A stretch of DNA of 8,566 nucleotides from an uncultured Duncaniella sp. (lineage in GTDB: Bacteria; Bacteroidota; Bacteroidia; Bacteroidales; Muribaculaceae). Positions 1-5,820 of the stretch are shown in pieces. The stretch spans positions 1-8,566 of the forward strand of contig CAJURI010000079.1 of the NCBI GenBank assembly GCA_910588795.1. The letters are read 5' to 3'. A program made the position numbers and the translations under genes. Below the pieces are notes generated by a model. It did not search any database and was not told the origin of the DNA. It saw only the letters and a list, made by a program, of their open reading frames with translations. Positions within the stretch are counted from its first letter, which is position 1, and the number at the start of each line of letters is the position of its first letter.

Positions 1-53
1 AGAGCGTCTGCCTTACAAGCAGAGGGTCGGGGGTTCGAATCCCTCAGCGCCCA
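1..53 (+). tRNA. tRNA-Val(UAC), 3' part, cut by the window edge
   Basis: The window opens in the 3' strand of the D stem. The anticodon stem is TCTGC (7-11) paired with GCAGA (19-23) around loop CTTACAA (12-18). The anticodon TAC at 14-16 reads GUA, so the tRNA carries valine. The T arm has loop TTCGAAT (36-40 region) flanked by GGGGG and CCCTC, with one G-U pair. The 3' acceptor strand AGCGCCC (46-52) is followed by discriminator A53. The next bases are CACC, so the CCA end is not encoded and must be added enzymatically. About 20 bases of the 5' end lie outside the window. Confidence 0.92.
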
Positions 54-64
54 CACCGAGTTTT

Positions 65-100
65 GACGCCGAATCCATTAAGGTTTCGGCGTCTTGTTTT
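65..100 (+). terminator. Intrinsic terminator after tRNA-Val
   Basis: GACGCCGAA (65-73) pairs perfectly with TTCGGCGTC (85-93) around an 11-base loop, and is followed by the T-rich tail TTGTTTT (94-100). It sits 12 bases after the tRNA end and 28 bases before the prfB start, so it should end the tRNA transcript. prfB must then have its own promoter or depend on readthrough; I could not recognise a promoter in the short remaining gap. Confidence 0.78.
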
Positions 101-128
101 ATTAACCAATTCCAGTGAAATTCTATTT

Positions 129-1245
129 ATGATTACTCAGGAACAGCTAAAAGAGACTTTAGAACGCAAGCTCGCGTTGAGGAGGTATCTTTGACATCGA
201 CAGCAAGAAAATACAGGTAGAGGAAGAGGAGCTGCGCACGCATGTTCCGGATTTTTGGGAGCATCCCAAGGAGGCTCAGGCGCAGATGAAAAAGATCAAG
301 GACCTTCAGGCCTGGATTGATGGCTACGAGGGGGTCGACAAGGCAGTCGGCGAGCTTGAGATAGCTTGGGACTTCATCAAGGAGGGACTTGTGGAGGAAT
401 CAGAGCTTGACGCGCTGTATGCCAAGGCTGTGGCCCTTATCGAGGAACTTGAGCTTAAGAACATGCTCCGCCGTGAGGAGGACAAGCTTGGCGTGGTGCT
501 CAAGATCAATTCCGGAGCCGGAGGCACAGAGAGCCAGGATTGGGCGCAGATGCTTATGCGCATGTATCTCCGCTGGTGTGAGGCACATCATTATAAGACC
601 TCCATCGCCAATCTCCTTGAGGGGGACGAGGCGGGCATAAAGTCATGCACCATCAATGTGGAAGGCGATTTCGCATATGGCTATCTTAAGAGCGAGAACG
701 GTGTGCACCGTCTCGTGCGTGTGTCGCCCTACAATGCCCAGGGCAAGCGTATGACCTCGTTTGCGTCGGTGTTTGTCACGCCTCTCGTCGATGATACCAT
801 TGAGGTCAAGGTTGAACCGGCCCTGCTGTCGTGGGACACATTCCGTTCGGGAGGCGCGGGCGGCCAGAATGTCAACAAAGTGGAATCGGGAGTGCGTCTG
901 CGCTACCAGTTCACTGACCCTTACACCGGCGAGCATGAGGAGATCCTCATAGAGAACACCGAGACGCGTGACCAGCCCAAAAACAAGGAGAATGCCATGC
1001 GTCAGCTCAAATCAATACTCTATGACAAGGAACTTAAGCACCGTCTTGAGGAGCAGGCCAAGGTGGAAGCGGGCAAGATGAAGATAGAGTGGGGCTCCCA
1101 GATACGCAGTTACGTGTTTGACGACAGGCGTGTCAAGGACCATCGCACAGGCCACCAGACGGCCGATGTCGGAGGTGTCATGGACGGTGATCTCGACCCG
1201 TTCATCAAGGCGTATCTCATGGAATTTGCCGGCAATGAGCAATAG
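129..1245 (+). CDS. prfB: Peptide chain release factor 2 (RF2), made by programmed +1 frameshift
   Basis: RF2 reads the stop codons UGA and UAA in the ribosomal A site and triggers release of the finished protein. The coding sequence is join(129..191, 193..1245), 371 residues against 365 in E. coli. Twenty-one codons from ATG 129 lead to an in-frame TGA at 192-194; slipping +1 at CTT continues as Leu-Asp-Ile-Asp in the main frame. A start at ATG 286 would lose the first 52 residues of the N-terminal helical domain. The catalytic GGQ is at residues 244-246 (859-867), within SGGAGGQNVNKVES. The stop-codon recognition tripeptide is Ser-Pro-Tyr at 199-201 (724-732), where E. coli has Ser-Pro-Phe. 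The C-terminal WGSQIRSYV segment is conserved. The stop is TAG. No Shine-Dalgarno precedes the start. The gene is probably cotranscribed with the redox gene that begins 15 bases downstream. Confidence 0.97.
180..195 (+). promoter_or_regulatory. prfB +1 programmed frameshift site with internal Shine-Dalgarno
   Basis: The order is AGGAGG (180-185), TAT, CTT (189-191), TGA (192-194), C (195). This matches the classic prfB recoding signal: a Shine-Dalgarno-like element three bases before the slippery CTT, then UGA in the poor-termination context UGAC. When RF2 is scarce the ribosome pauses at UGA, the P-site tRNA-Leu slips onto UUU and translation continues in the +1 frame at GAC 193. When RF2 is plentiful, a 21-residue peptide is released. 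The 193 frame runs open to 1245, which confirms the junction. Confidence 0.96.
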
Positions 1246-1260
1246 CCATATGTCGCTGAT

Positions 1261-2004
1261 ATGAAGATACTTTATTTTACTACTACAGGCAACTCTCTTT
1301 CTGTGGCGCGTGCCATAGGGGGAGAGTTGCTTCCTGTTCTGGGCCTTCTCGGGTCGGGCGTCTCCGGACTGTCCGACGAGGATGGAGTGGGGGTCGTGTG
1401 TCCGGTGTATTTCGGGGCTCTCCCGGCTCCTGTGTCGGAGCTGCTGTCGAGGCTCGACATTGATGCTCCTTACCGTTTTCTTGTACTCACGTGCGGAAGC
1501 ACTCCTGCCATGGCGGTGCGTGCCCCCGGCTCATGGGACTATGTTAGGAGCATCCTTATGGTCGACAATTATTTCCCGATGTTTGATGTCGGGAAACAGA
1601 TCGAAGGGGTAGGCAAAAAACGTGTCGGGGAACATCTGTCCGTGATCTGCGACGATATTGCCGCCCGCAGGCACTATGTGGAATCCCCGACGCTGTTTGG
1701 TAGGGTGGCCGGATGGTGGATGCGCATGTTCCCGCTGCCGGCTGAGGCTTACAGGCGGTTTTATGTCGAGGACTCCTGCTCGGGTTGCGGGGTGTGTGCC
1801 AGCCTGTGTCCGGAGGGTAATATACGCATGTCGGGCGGACGGCCTGTGATAGGCAGCGACTGTCTTACTTGCGGCGCGTGCTACCATAATTGCCCCTCGG
1901 CGTCGATACGCTACAGGGGCGAGAAGAGCCGGGTGCAGTATCGGCATTCCGGAGTGTCTTTGAGGGATATACTGTCACAGTCGGACTGCAACCCCGGGAC
2001 GTAA
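1261..2004 (+). CDS. Flavodoxin-ferredoxin fusion protein, EFR1 family
   Basis: This 247-residue protein is probably a soluble electron carrier. The N-terminus MKILYFTTTGNS carries the flavodoxin phosphate-binding loop (T-T-T-G-N-S, residues 7-12) expected to bind FMN. Residues 45-110 look like the rest of a short flavodoxin-like fold, with a CPVYFGALPAP loop as in flavodoxin-type proteins of this family. The C-terminal part is a two-cluster ferredoxin: cysteines 173, 176, 179 and 183, then 201, 204, 207 and 211, each set in CxxCxxCxxxCP spacing for a [4Fe-4S] cluster. No signal peptide or membrane segment is visible. The architecture matches EFR1 family ferrodoxins, whose partners and reactions are mostly unknown. 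It lies 15 bases after prfB with no terminator between them, so it is likely in the same transcript. Its codon choice is less biased than that of the ribosomal genes. The fold assignment is firm, the cellular role is not. Confidence 0.85.
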   Translation: MKILYFTTTGNSLSVARAIGGELLPVLGLLGSGVSGLSDEDGVGVVCPVYFGALPAPVSELLSRLDIDAPYRFLVLTCGSTPAMAVRAPGSWDYVRSILMVDNYFPMFDVGKQIEGVGKKRVGEHLSVICDDIAARRHYVESPTLFGRVAGWWMRMFPLPAEAYRRFYVEDSCSGCGVCASLCPEGNIRMSGGRPVIGSDCLTCGACYHNCPSASIRYRGEKSRVQYRHSGVSLRDILSQSDCNPGT

Positions 2005-2021
2005 AATATTTTTCGGAATTG

Positions 2022-2053
2022 TTTGGTAATTAGCAAAATAAGTTGTAATTTTG
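2022..2053 (+). promoter_or_regulatory. Bacteroidales-type promoter of the str-S10 gene cluster
   Basis: TTTG at 2022-2025 (the -33 element) is followed after exactly 20 bases by TAATTTTG at 2046-2053, a full match to the -7 consensus TAnnTTTG used by the Bacteroides primary sigma factor. Transcription would begin near 2060, giving a leader of about 140 nt before rpsL. It is the only full match to this two-part consensus I found in the intergenic DNA of the window. The start point is inferred, not seen. Confidence 0.82.
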
Positions 2054-2076
2054 CAACGCCTTTGGAAGAAGTGTGC

Positions 2077-2121
2077 CGTCGCGACAACGTTAACTGCCTG
2101 ACAGTTAGTGATGTCGAGGCG
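2077..2121 (+). promoter_or_regulatory. Long stem-loop in the rpsL (str operon) 5' leader
   Basis: Bases 2077-2096 pair in a single register with 2102-2121 around the five-base loop CCTGA. Eighteen of 20 positions pair: four, then a G.A mismatch (2081/2117), five, then an A.A mismatch (2087/2111), then nine ending in TAACTG/CAGTTA. Three of the pairs are G-U. No T-run follows, so it is not a normal terminator. It lies about 17 bases after the inferred transcription start and 77 bases before rpsL. A role in autoregulation of the operon or in mRNA stability is inference. I do not recognise it as a named RNA family. Confidence 0.7.
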
Positions 2122-2198
2122 CGAAACACGTATAGAAGGCACTATCTGGAAAATACAGGAATACTAATAACTATAAAGTCAAAACAAAAGAAACTAAG

Positions 2199-2582
2199 AT
2201 GCCTACTATTCAGCAATTAGTAAGAAAAGGACGTGTGGCTCTTGAGGACAAGAGCAAGTCACCCGCGCTTGATTCATGCCCCCAGCGTCGTGGCGTGTGC
2301 GTGCGTGTCTACACAACAACCCCTAAAAAACCTAACTCCGCTATGCGTAAGGTGGCTCGTGTCCGCCTCACCAACGGCAAGGAGGTCAACAGCTACATCC
2401 CCGGCGAGGGACACAACCTGCAGGAGCACTCGATCGTGCTCGTACGCGGCGGCCGTGTCAAGGACCTCCCCGGTGTTCGTTATCACATTGTCCGCGGAAC
2501 TCTCGACACATCCGGCGTCAAGGACCGCACACAGCGTCGCTCCAAGTATGGAGCAAAGCGACCCAAGGCCGCTAAGAAATAA
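2199..2582 (+). CDS. rpsL: 30S ribosomal protein S12
   Basis: S12 lies at the decoding centre of the 30S subunit and helps check codon-anticodon pairing. The 127-residue protein (124 in E. coli) is conserved throughout. TTTPKKPNSA contains Lys43 and Lys44, and RVKDLPGVRYH contains Lys88 and Asp89, all counted with the initiator Met. These are the two loops where streptomycin-resistance changes occur in other bacteria, and both are wild type here. Asp89 is the residue that RimO methylthiolates in E. coli; nothing here shows whether it is modified. The start at 2199 gives the family N-terminus MPTIQQLVRKG. The leader is A-rich with no Shine-Dalgarno. The stop is a tandem TAA TAG. It is the first gene of the str operon, about 140 bases after its promoter, followed by a 211-base structured spacer before rpsG. 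Confidence 0.99.
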   Translation: MPTIQQLVRKGRVALEDKSKSPALDSCPQRRGVCVRVYTTTPKKPNSAMRKVARVRLTNGKEVNSYIPGEGHNLQEHSIVLVRGGRVKDLPGVRYHIVRGTLDTSGVKDRTQRRSKYGAKRPKAAKK

Positions 2583-2635
2583 TAGCTGACTACTATTACA
2601 ACACAAAGACGCTCCTTTTCTGAAAATCAACAAAC

Positions 2636-2678
2636 ATTGAATTAAAAACAGAGTCGTTAACCTCGTTTTTGATTTGAT
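2636..2678 (+). promoter_or_regulatory. AU-rich stem-loop in the rpsL-rpsG spacer
   Basis: Bases 2636-2649 pair continuously with 2665-2678 (14 pairs, three of them G-U). After a single bulged A (2650), GAG (2651-2653) pairs with CTC (2662-2664) around loop TCGTTAAC. The T-run at 2666-2670 lies inside the 3' arm. A shorter hairpin, TAATAG/CTATTA (2580-2598), folds over the rpsL stop just upstream. In E. coli this spacer contains the S7 binding site that represses S7 synthesis, so a similar role is a reasonable inference. Attenuation or RNA processing is also possible. Confidence 0.55.
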
Positions 2679-2704
2679 TGGAAGGCTAAATCACAGGTTG
2701 AGTA

Positions 2705-2739
2705 AATGACCCGTCCCGCATCGGGGTCCGGAGGTCGTT
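2705..2739 (+). promoter_or_regulatory. GC-rich compound hairpin upstream of rpsG
   Basis: AATGACC (2705-2711) pairs with GGTCGTT (2733-2739), seven pairs with one G-U. Inside it CCCG (2715-2718) and CGGG (2722-2725) form a short stem around CAT, separated from the outer stem by a 3 x 7 internal loop. An alternative, GACCC (2708-2712) with GGGTC (2724-2728), is possible, so the exact fold is uncertain. The outer stem partly hides a GGAGG at 2730-2734. It is a candidate for the S7-responsive element of this operon. Confidence 0.42.
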
Positions 2740-2764
2740 GAAGATGAAAGATGCAGCAGCCAAG

Positions 2765-2793
2765 CAACAAAAACAACAATCCAACAACCAAAA
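2765..2793 (+). promoter_or_regulatory. G-free, A/C-rich translation leader of rpsG
   Basis: From 2765 up to the rpsG start codon there is no G and only one T; the stretch is built of CAA and ACA runs. Such a leader cannot pair with the anti-Shine-Dalgarno and should be unstructured, which fits the Bacteroidota manner of initiation. The contrast with the folded RNA immediately upstream (2705-2739) is sharp. Confidence 0.6.
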
Positions 2794-3270
2794 ATGCGTA
2801 AAGCTAAACCTAAGAAACGGGTGGTCCTCCCCGATCCCGTGTTCAATGACGTAAGAGTCTCCAAGTTCGTCAACCATCTCATGTATGACGGAAAGAAGAA
2901 CGCTTCATATTCAATCTTCTATTCAGCTCTCGAGCTCGTCAAGGGCAAACTCCCCAACGAGGAGAAGACCTCGCTTGAGATCTGGAAGAAGGCTCTCGAG
3001 AATGTAACTCCTACCGTTGAGGTAAAGTCACGCCGTGTGGGTGGCGCAACCTTCCAGGTCCCCACCGAGATCCGTGCCGACCGCAAGGAGTCTATCTCGA
3101 TGAAGAACCTTATATCGTATGCCCGCAAGCGCGGCGGCAAGACAATGGCTGAGAAGCTGGCTGCCGAGATCGTCGACGCTTTCAACGAGCAGGGCGGCGC
3201 ATTCAAGCGCAAGGAGGATATGCACAAGATGGCCGAGGCAAACCGCGCATTCGCCCACTTCCGTTTCTAA
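2794..3270 (+). CDS. rpsG: 30S ribosomal protein S7
   Basis: S7 starts assembly of the 3' major domain of 16S rRNA and forms part of the E-site and mRNA exit region of the 30S head. The protein has 158 residues, close to the usual 156. Family features include RKAKPKKR at the basic N-terminus, VSKFVNHLMYDGKK, VEVKSRRVGGATFQVP (the rRNA-binding beta-ribbon) and the C-terminal MAEANRAFAHFRF. The start at 2794 is the only ATG in frame near the family N-terminus. There is no Shine-Dalgarno close by. It is the third-longest-spaced gene from its neighbour in this cluster: 211 bases separate it from rpsL, but only 28 separate it from fusA. In E. coli S7 represses its own synthesis by binding the rpsL-rpsG spacer; the stem-loops found here could serve that purpose, but this is unproven. 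Confidence 0.99.
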   Translation: MRKAKPKKRVVLPDPVFNDVRVSKFVNHLMYDGKKNASYSIFYSALELVKGKLPNEEKTSLEIWKKALENVTPTVEVKSRRVGGATFQVPTEIRADRKESISMKNLISYARKRGGKTMAEKLAAEIVDAFNEQGGAFKRKEDMHKMAEANRAFAHFRF

Positions 3271-3298
3271 TACAACCCCGATTTGACAATTCCGCAAA

Positions 3299-5422
3299 AT
3301 GGCTAAAGACGATCATTTAAAATATACGCGCAACATCGGCATCATGGCTCACATCGATGCCGGCAAGACCACAACTTCCGAGCGTATCCTTTTCTATACA
3401 GGTCTGACTCACAAGATCGGTGAGGTTCATGACGGTGCCGCCACCATGGACTGGATGGAGCAGGAGCAGGAGCGTGGTATAACAATCACCTCTGCAGCTA
3501 CCACCACTTTCTGGAAGTATGCAGGCGAACAGTACAAGATCAACCTTATTGACACCCCGGGACACGTGGACTTCACCGTGGAGGTGGAGCGTTCACTCCG
3601 TGTGCTTGACGGTGCCGTGGCAGCCTTCTGTGCAGTGGGCGGCGTTGAGCCCCAGTCAGAGACCGTGTGGCGTCAGGCTGACAAGTACAATGTGCCCCGT
3701 ATAGGCTATGTAAACAAGATGGACCGCTCGGGCGCAAACTTCTTTGAGGTTGTGCGTCAGGTGAGAGAGGTGCTCGGAGCAAATCCCTGCCCCATTGAGA
3801 TACCTATCGGCGCAGAGGAGACTTTCAAGGGCGTTGTCGACCTTATCAAGATGAAGGCCGTATTCTGGCACGATGAGACAATGGGTGCCGACTACGAGCT
3901 CGACGAGATACCCGCCGGTCTTGTAGACGAGGCCAATGAATGGCGCGACAAGATGCTTGAGAAGATCGCCGAGTTTGACGACACTCTCATGGAGAAGTAC
4001 TTCGACGATCCCTCCACAATCACTGAGGACGAGATACGCCGCGCTCTCCGCAACGCTACCCTCAAGATGGAGATCGTTCCTATGATATGCGGTTCTTCCT
4101 TCAAGAACAAGGGTGTGCAGTACCTGCTTGACTCAGTGTGCGCTTACCTCCCCAGCCCTGTAGATTCAGGTGCCGTAGAGGGCACAAACCCCGACGATCC
4201 TGACCAGAAGGAGGTTCGCGAGCCGTCAAGCGACGCTCCCATGTGTGCGCTTGCGTTCAAGATCGCAACCGACCCCTATGTAGGCCGCCTCACATTCTTC
4301 CGTGTATATTCGGGCGATGTTGTAGCCGGATCATATATTCTTAATGCACGTTCCGGCAAGAAAGAGCGTGTGAGCCGTCTGTTCCAGATGCACTCCAACA
4401 AGCAGAACGCCAAGGAGATGATCGGTTGCGGCGATATAGGCGCAGGCGTAGGATTCAAGGATATCCGCACAGGCGATACTCTCTGTGACGAGAACCATCC
4501 TATAGTCCTTGAGGCCATGGAATTCCCCGATCCCGTTATCGGTATCGCCGTAGAGCCCAAGACCCAGAAGGACCTTGACAAACTTGGCGTAGGTCTGCAG
4601 AAACTTGCCGAGGAGGACCCCACATTCCGTGTTGAGACCAACGAGGAGACCGGCCAGACAGTGATCTCCGGTATGGGTGAGCTTCACCTCGATATCATCA
4701 TCGACCGTCTCCGCCGCGAATTCAAGGTAGAGTGCAACCAGGGCCGTCCCCAGGTTACATACAAGGAGGCAATCACCAAGCCTGTCGAGCTCCGTGAGGT
4801 ATTCAAGAAGCAGACCGGTGGCCGTGGTAAGTTTGCCGATATCATCGTTCGCGTTGAGCCCGTTGACGAAGGATTCCAGGGCGGTCTCCAGTTTGTCGAC
4901 GAGGTCAAGGGCGGCAACATCCCCAAGGAATTCATCCCGTCGATACAGAAGGGCTTCACTACCGCTATGAAGAACGGCGTGCTTGCAGGATATCCCGTAG
5001 AGCAGCTCAAGGTCACAGTGATTGACGGTTCTTTCCACCCGGTCGACTCCGACCAGCTCTCATTTGAGCTTTGTGCCATACAGGCATTCAAGAAAGCTTC
5101 CGAAAAGGCAGCTCCCGTGCTCCTCGAGCCTATCATGAAGATCGAGGTAGTCACCCCCGAGGAATCCATGGGTGACGTGATCTCCGACCTCAACAAGCGT
5201 CGCGGACAGGTGGAAGGCATGGAGAACAGCCGTTCAGGCGCACGTGTCGTAAAGGCGAAGGCTCCTCTGGCCGAGATGTTCGGCTATGTTACAGCCCTCC
5301 GTACCATCACATCGGGACGCGCTACCTCCACAATGTCGTTCAGCCATTACGCCGAGGTAAGCAGCTCCATCGCCAAGGCTGTGCTCACCGAGTGCCAGGG
5401 CCGTGTCGATCTCATAAAGTAA
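3299..5422 (+). CDS. fusA: Elongation factor G, canonical GTPase form
   Basis: EF-G moves tRNAs and mRNA through the ribosome after each peptide bond, using GTP, and also helps recycle ribosomes. At 707 residues it matches the family (704 in E. coli). The GTPase motifs are intact: AHIDAGKT (17-24), RGITI (59-63), DTPGH (85-89, with the catalytic His89) and NKMD (139-142). Domain II and the RNA-contacting domains III-V follow, roughly from residue 290 on. The tip of domain IV includes GSFHPVDSD with His580. The intact motifs mark it as the main translocase and not the GTPase-deficient EF-G paralogue (EF-G2) known in Bacteroides. It is 28 bases after rpsG and 21 bases before rpsJ, with no tuf gene between as E. 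coli would have. Confidence 0.99.
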   Translation: MAKDDHLKYTRNIGIMAHIDAGKTTTSERILFYTGLTHKIGEVHDGAATMDWMEQEQERGITITSAATTTFWKYAGEQYKINLIDTPGHVDFTVEVERSLRVLDGAVAAFCAVGGVEPQSETVWRQADKYNVPRIGYVNKMDRSGANFFEVVRQVREVLGANPCPIEIPIGAEETFKGVVDLIKMKAVFWHDETMGADYELDEIPAGLVDEANEWRDKMLEKIAEFDDTLMEKYFDDPSTITEDEIRRALRNATLKMEIVPMICGSSFKNKGVQYLLDSVCAYLPSPVDSGAVEGTNPDDPDQKEVREPSSDAPMCALAFKIATDPYVGRLTFFRVYSGDVVAGSYILNARSGKKERVSRLFQMHSNKQNAKEMIGCGDIGAGVGFKDIRTGDTLCDENHPIVLEAMEFPDPVIGIAVEPKTQKDLDKLGVGLQKLAEEDPTFRVETNEETGQTVISGMGELHLDIIIDRLRREFKVECNQGRPQVTYKEAITKPVELREVFKKQTGGRGKFADIIVRVEPVDEGFQGGLQFVDEVKGGNIPKEFIPSIQKGFTTAMKNGVLAGYPVEQLKVTVIDGSFHPVDSDQLSFELCAIQAFKKASEKAAPVLLEPIMKIEVVTPEESMGDVISDLNKRRGQVEGMENSRSGARVVKAKAPLAEMFGYVTALRTITSGRATSTMSFSHYAEVSSSIAKAVLTECQGRVDLIK

Positions 5423-5443
5423 CACTTTCATTCAACTAACAAT

Positions 5444-5749
5444 ATGGATCAAACAATCAGAATCAAACTTAAGTCCTACGACTACAACCTGGTTGACAAG
5501 TCGGCCGAGAAGATTGTGAAGACCGTTAAGGCCACAGGCGCAGTGATCAGCGGGCCTATACCCCTGCCCACCCACCGCCGCGTGTTCACCGTCAATCGTT
5601 CCACATTCGTCAACAAGAAGTCGCGTGAGCAGTTCCAGCTCTCGAGCTACAAGCGCTTGATTGACATCCACAATTCCACCGGCAAGACAGTCGACGCCCT
5701 CATGAAGCTCGAACTCCCCTCAGGTGTGGAAGTGGAGATCAAGGTCTGA
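5444..5749 (+). CDS. rpsJ: 30S ribosomal protein S10 (NusE)
   Basis: S10 sits in the 30S head and, as NusE, also joins NusB in transcription antitermination complexes. The 101-residue protein is near the usual 103. It opens with the typical IRIKLKSYD, continues with the loop segment ISGPIPLPTHRRVFTVNRS, and has the RLIDIHNSTGKTVDALMKLELPSGVEVEI C-terminal half in two conserved blocks. It begins the S10 gene order but stands only 21 bases after fusA, so the str and S10 groups appear to be one transcription unit. There is no leader upstream of it resembling the L4-responsive S10 leader of E. coli. It is the only gene in the window ending in TGA, an RF2 stop, immediately backed by an in-frame TAA. 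A 71-base spacer, AT-rich and without clear structure, separates it from rplC. Confidence 0.99.
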   Translation: MDQTIRIKLKSYDYNLVDKSAEKIVKTVKATGAVISGPIPLPTHRRVFTVNRSTFVNKKSREQFQLSSYKRLIDIHNSTGKTVDALMKLELPSGVEVEIKV

Positions 5750-5820
5750 TAACACATCACGTAGACCACGGATTTAAGTAAAACAACAATCACAGTTCAC
5801 ATTTTCTAAATCAAAGAGAA

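Noticed and set aside
124..131. TATTTATG resembling a -7 promoter element before prfB
   Set aside because: It has one mismatch, overlaps the start codon, and has no TTTG about 20 bases upstream.
286..1245. RF2 starting at ATG 286
   Set aside because: It would lack 52 residues of the conserved N-terminal domain. The upstream frame plus the CTT TGA C recoding signal explains the full-length protein.
2003..2012. AAAATATTTT as a terminator after the redox gene
   Set aside because: It is a short A/T palindrome with no loop and no G-C stem.
2636..2678. Intrinsic terminator between rpsL and rpsG
   Set aside because: The T-run is inside the 3' arm of the stem and no T-run follows it; rpsG and fusA have no recognisable promoter of their own. 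Partial attenuation cannot be excluded.
2706..2741. Eleven-residue leader peptide frame
   Set aside because: It is short, has no ribosome-binding signal, contains no regulatory codon run and lies within the hairpin.
4331..5038. 235-residue reverse-strand open frame within fusA
   Set aside because: It is the mirror of the strongly biased fusA codons, has no recognisable domain and no promoter. Other reverse-strand frames in rplC and rpsL have the same explanation.
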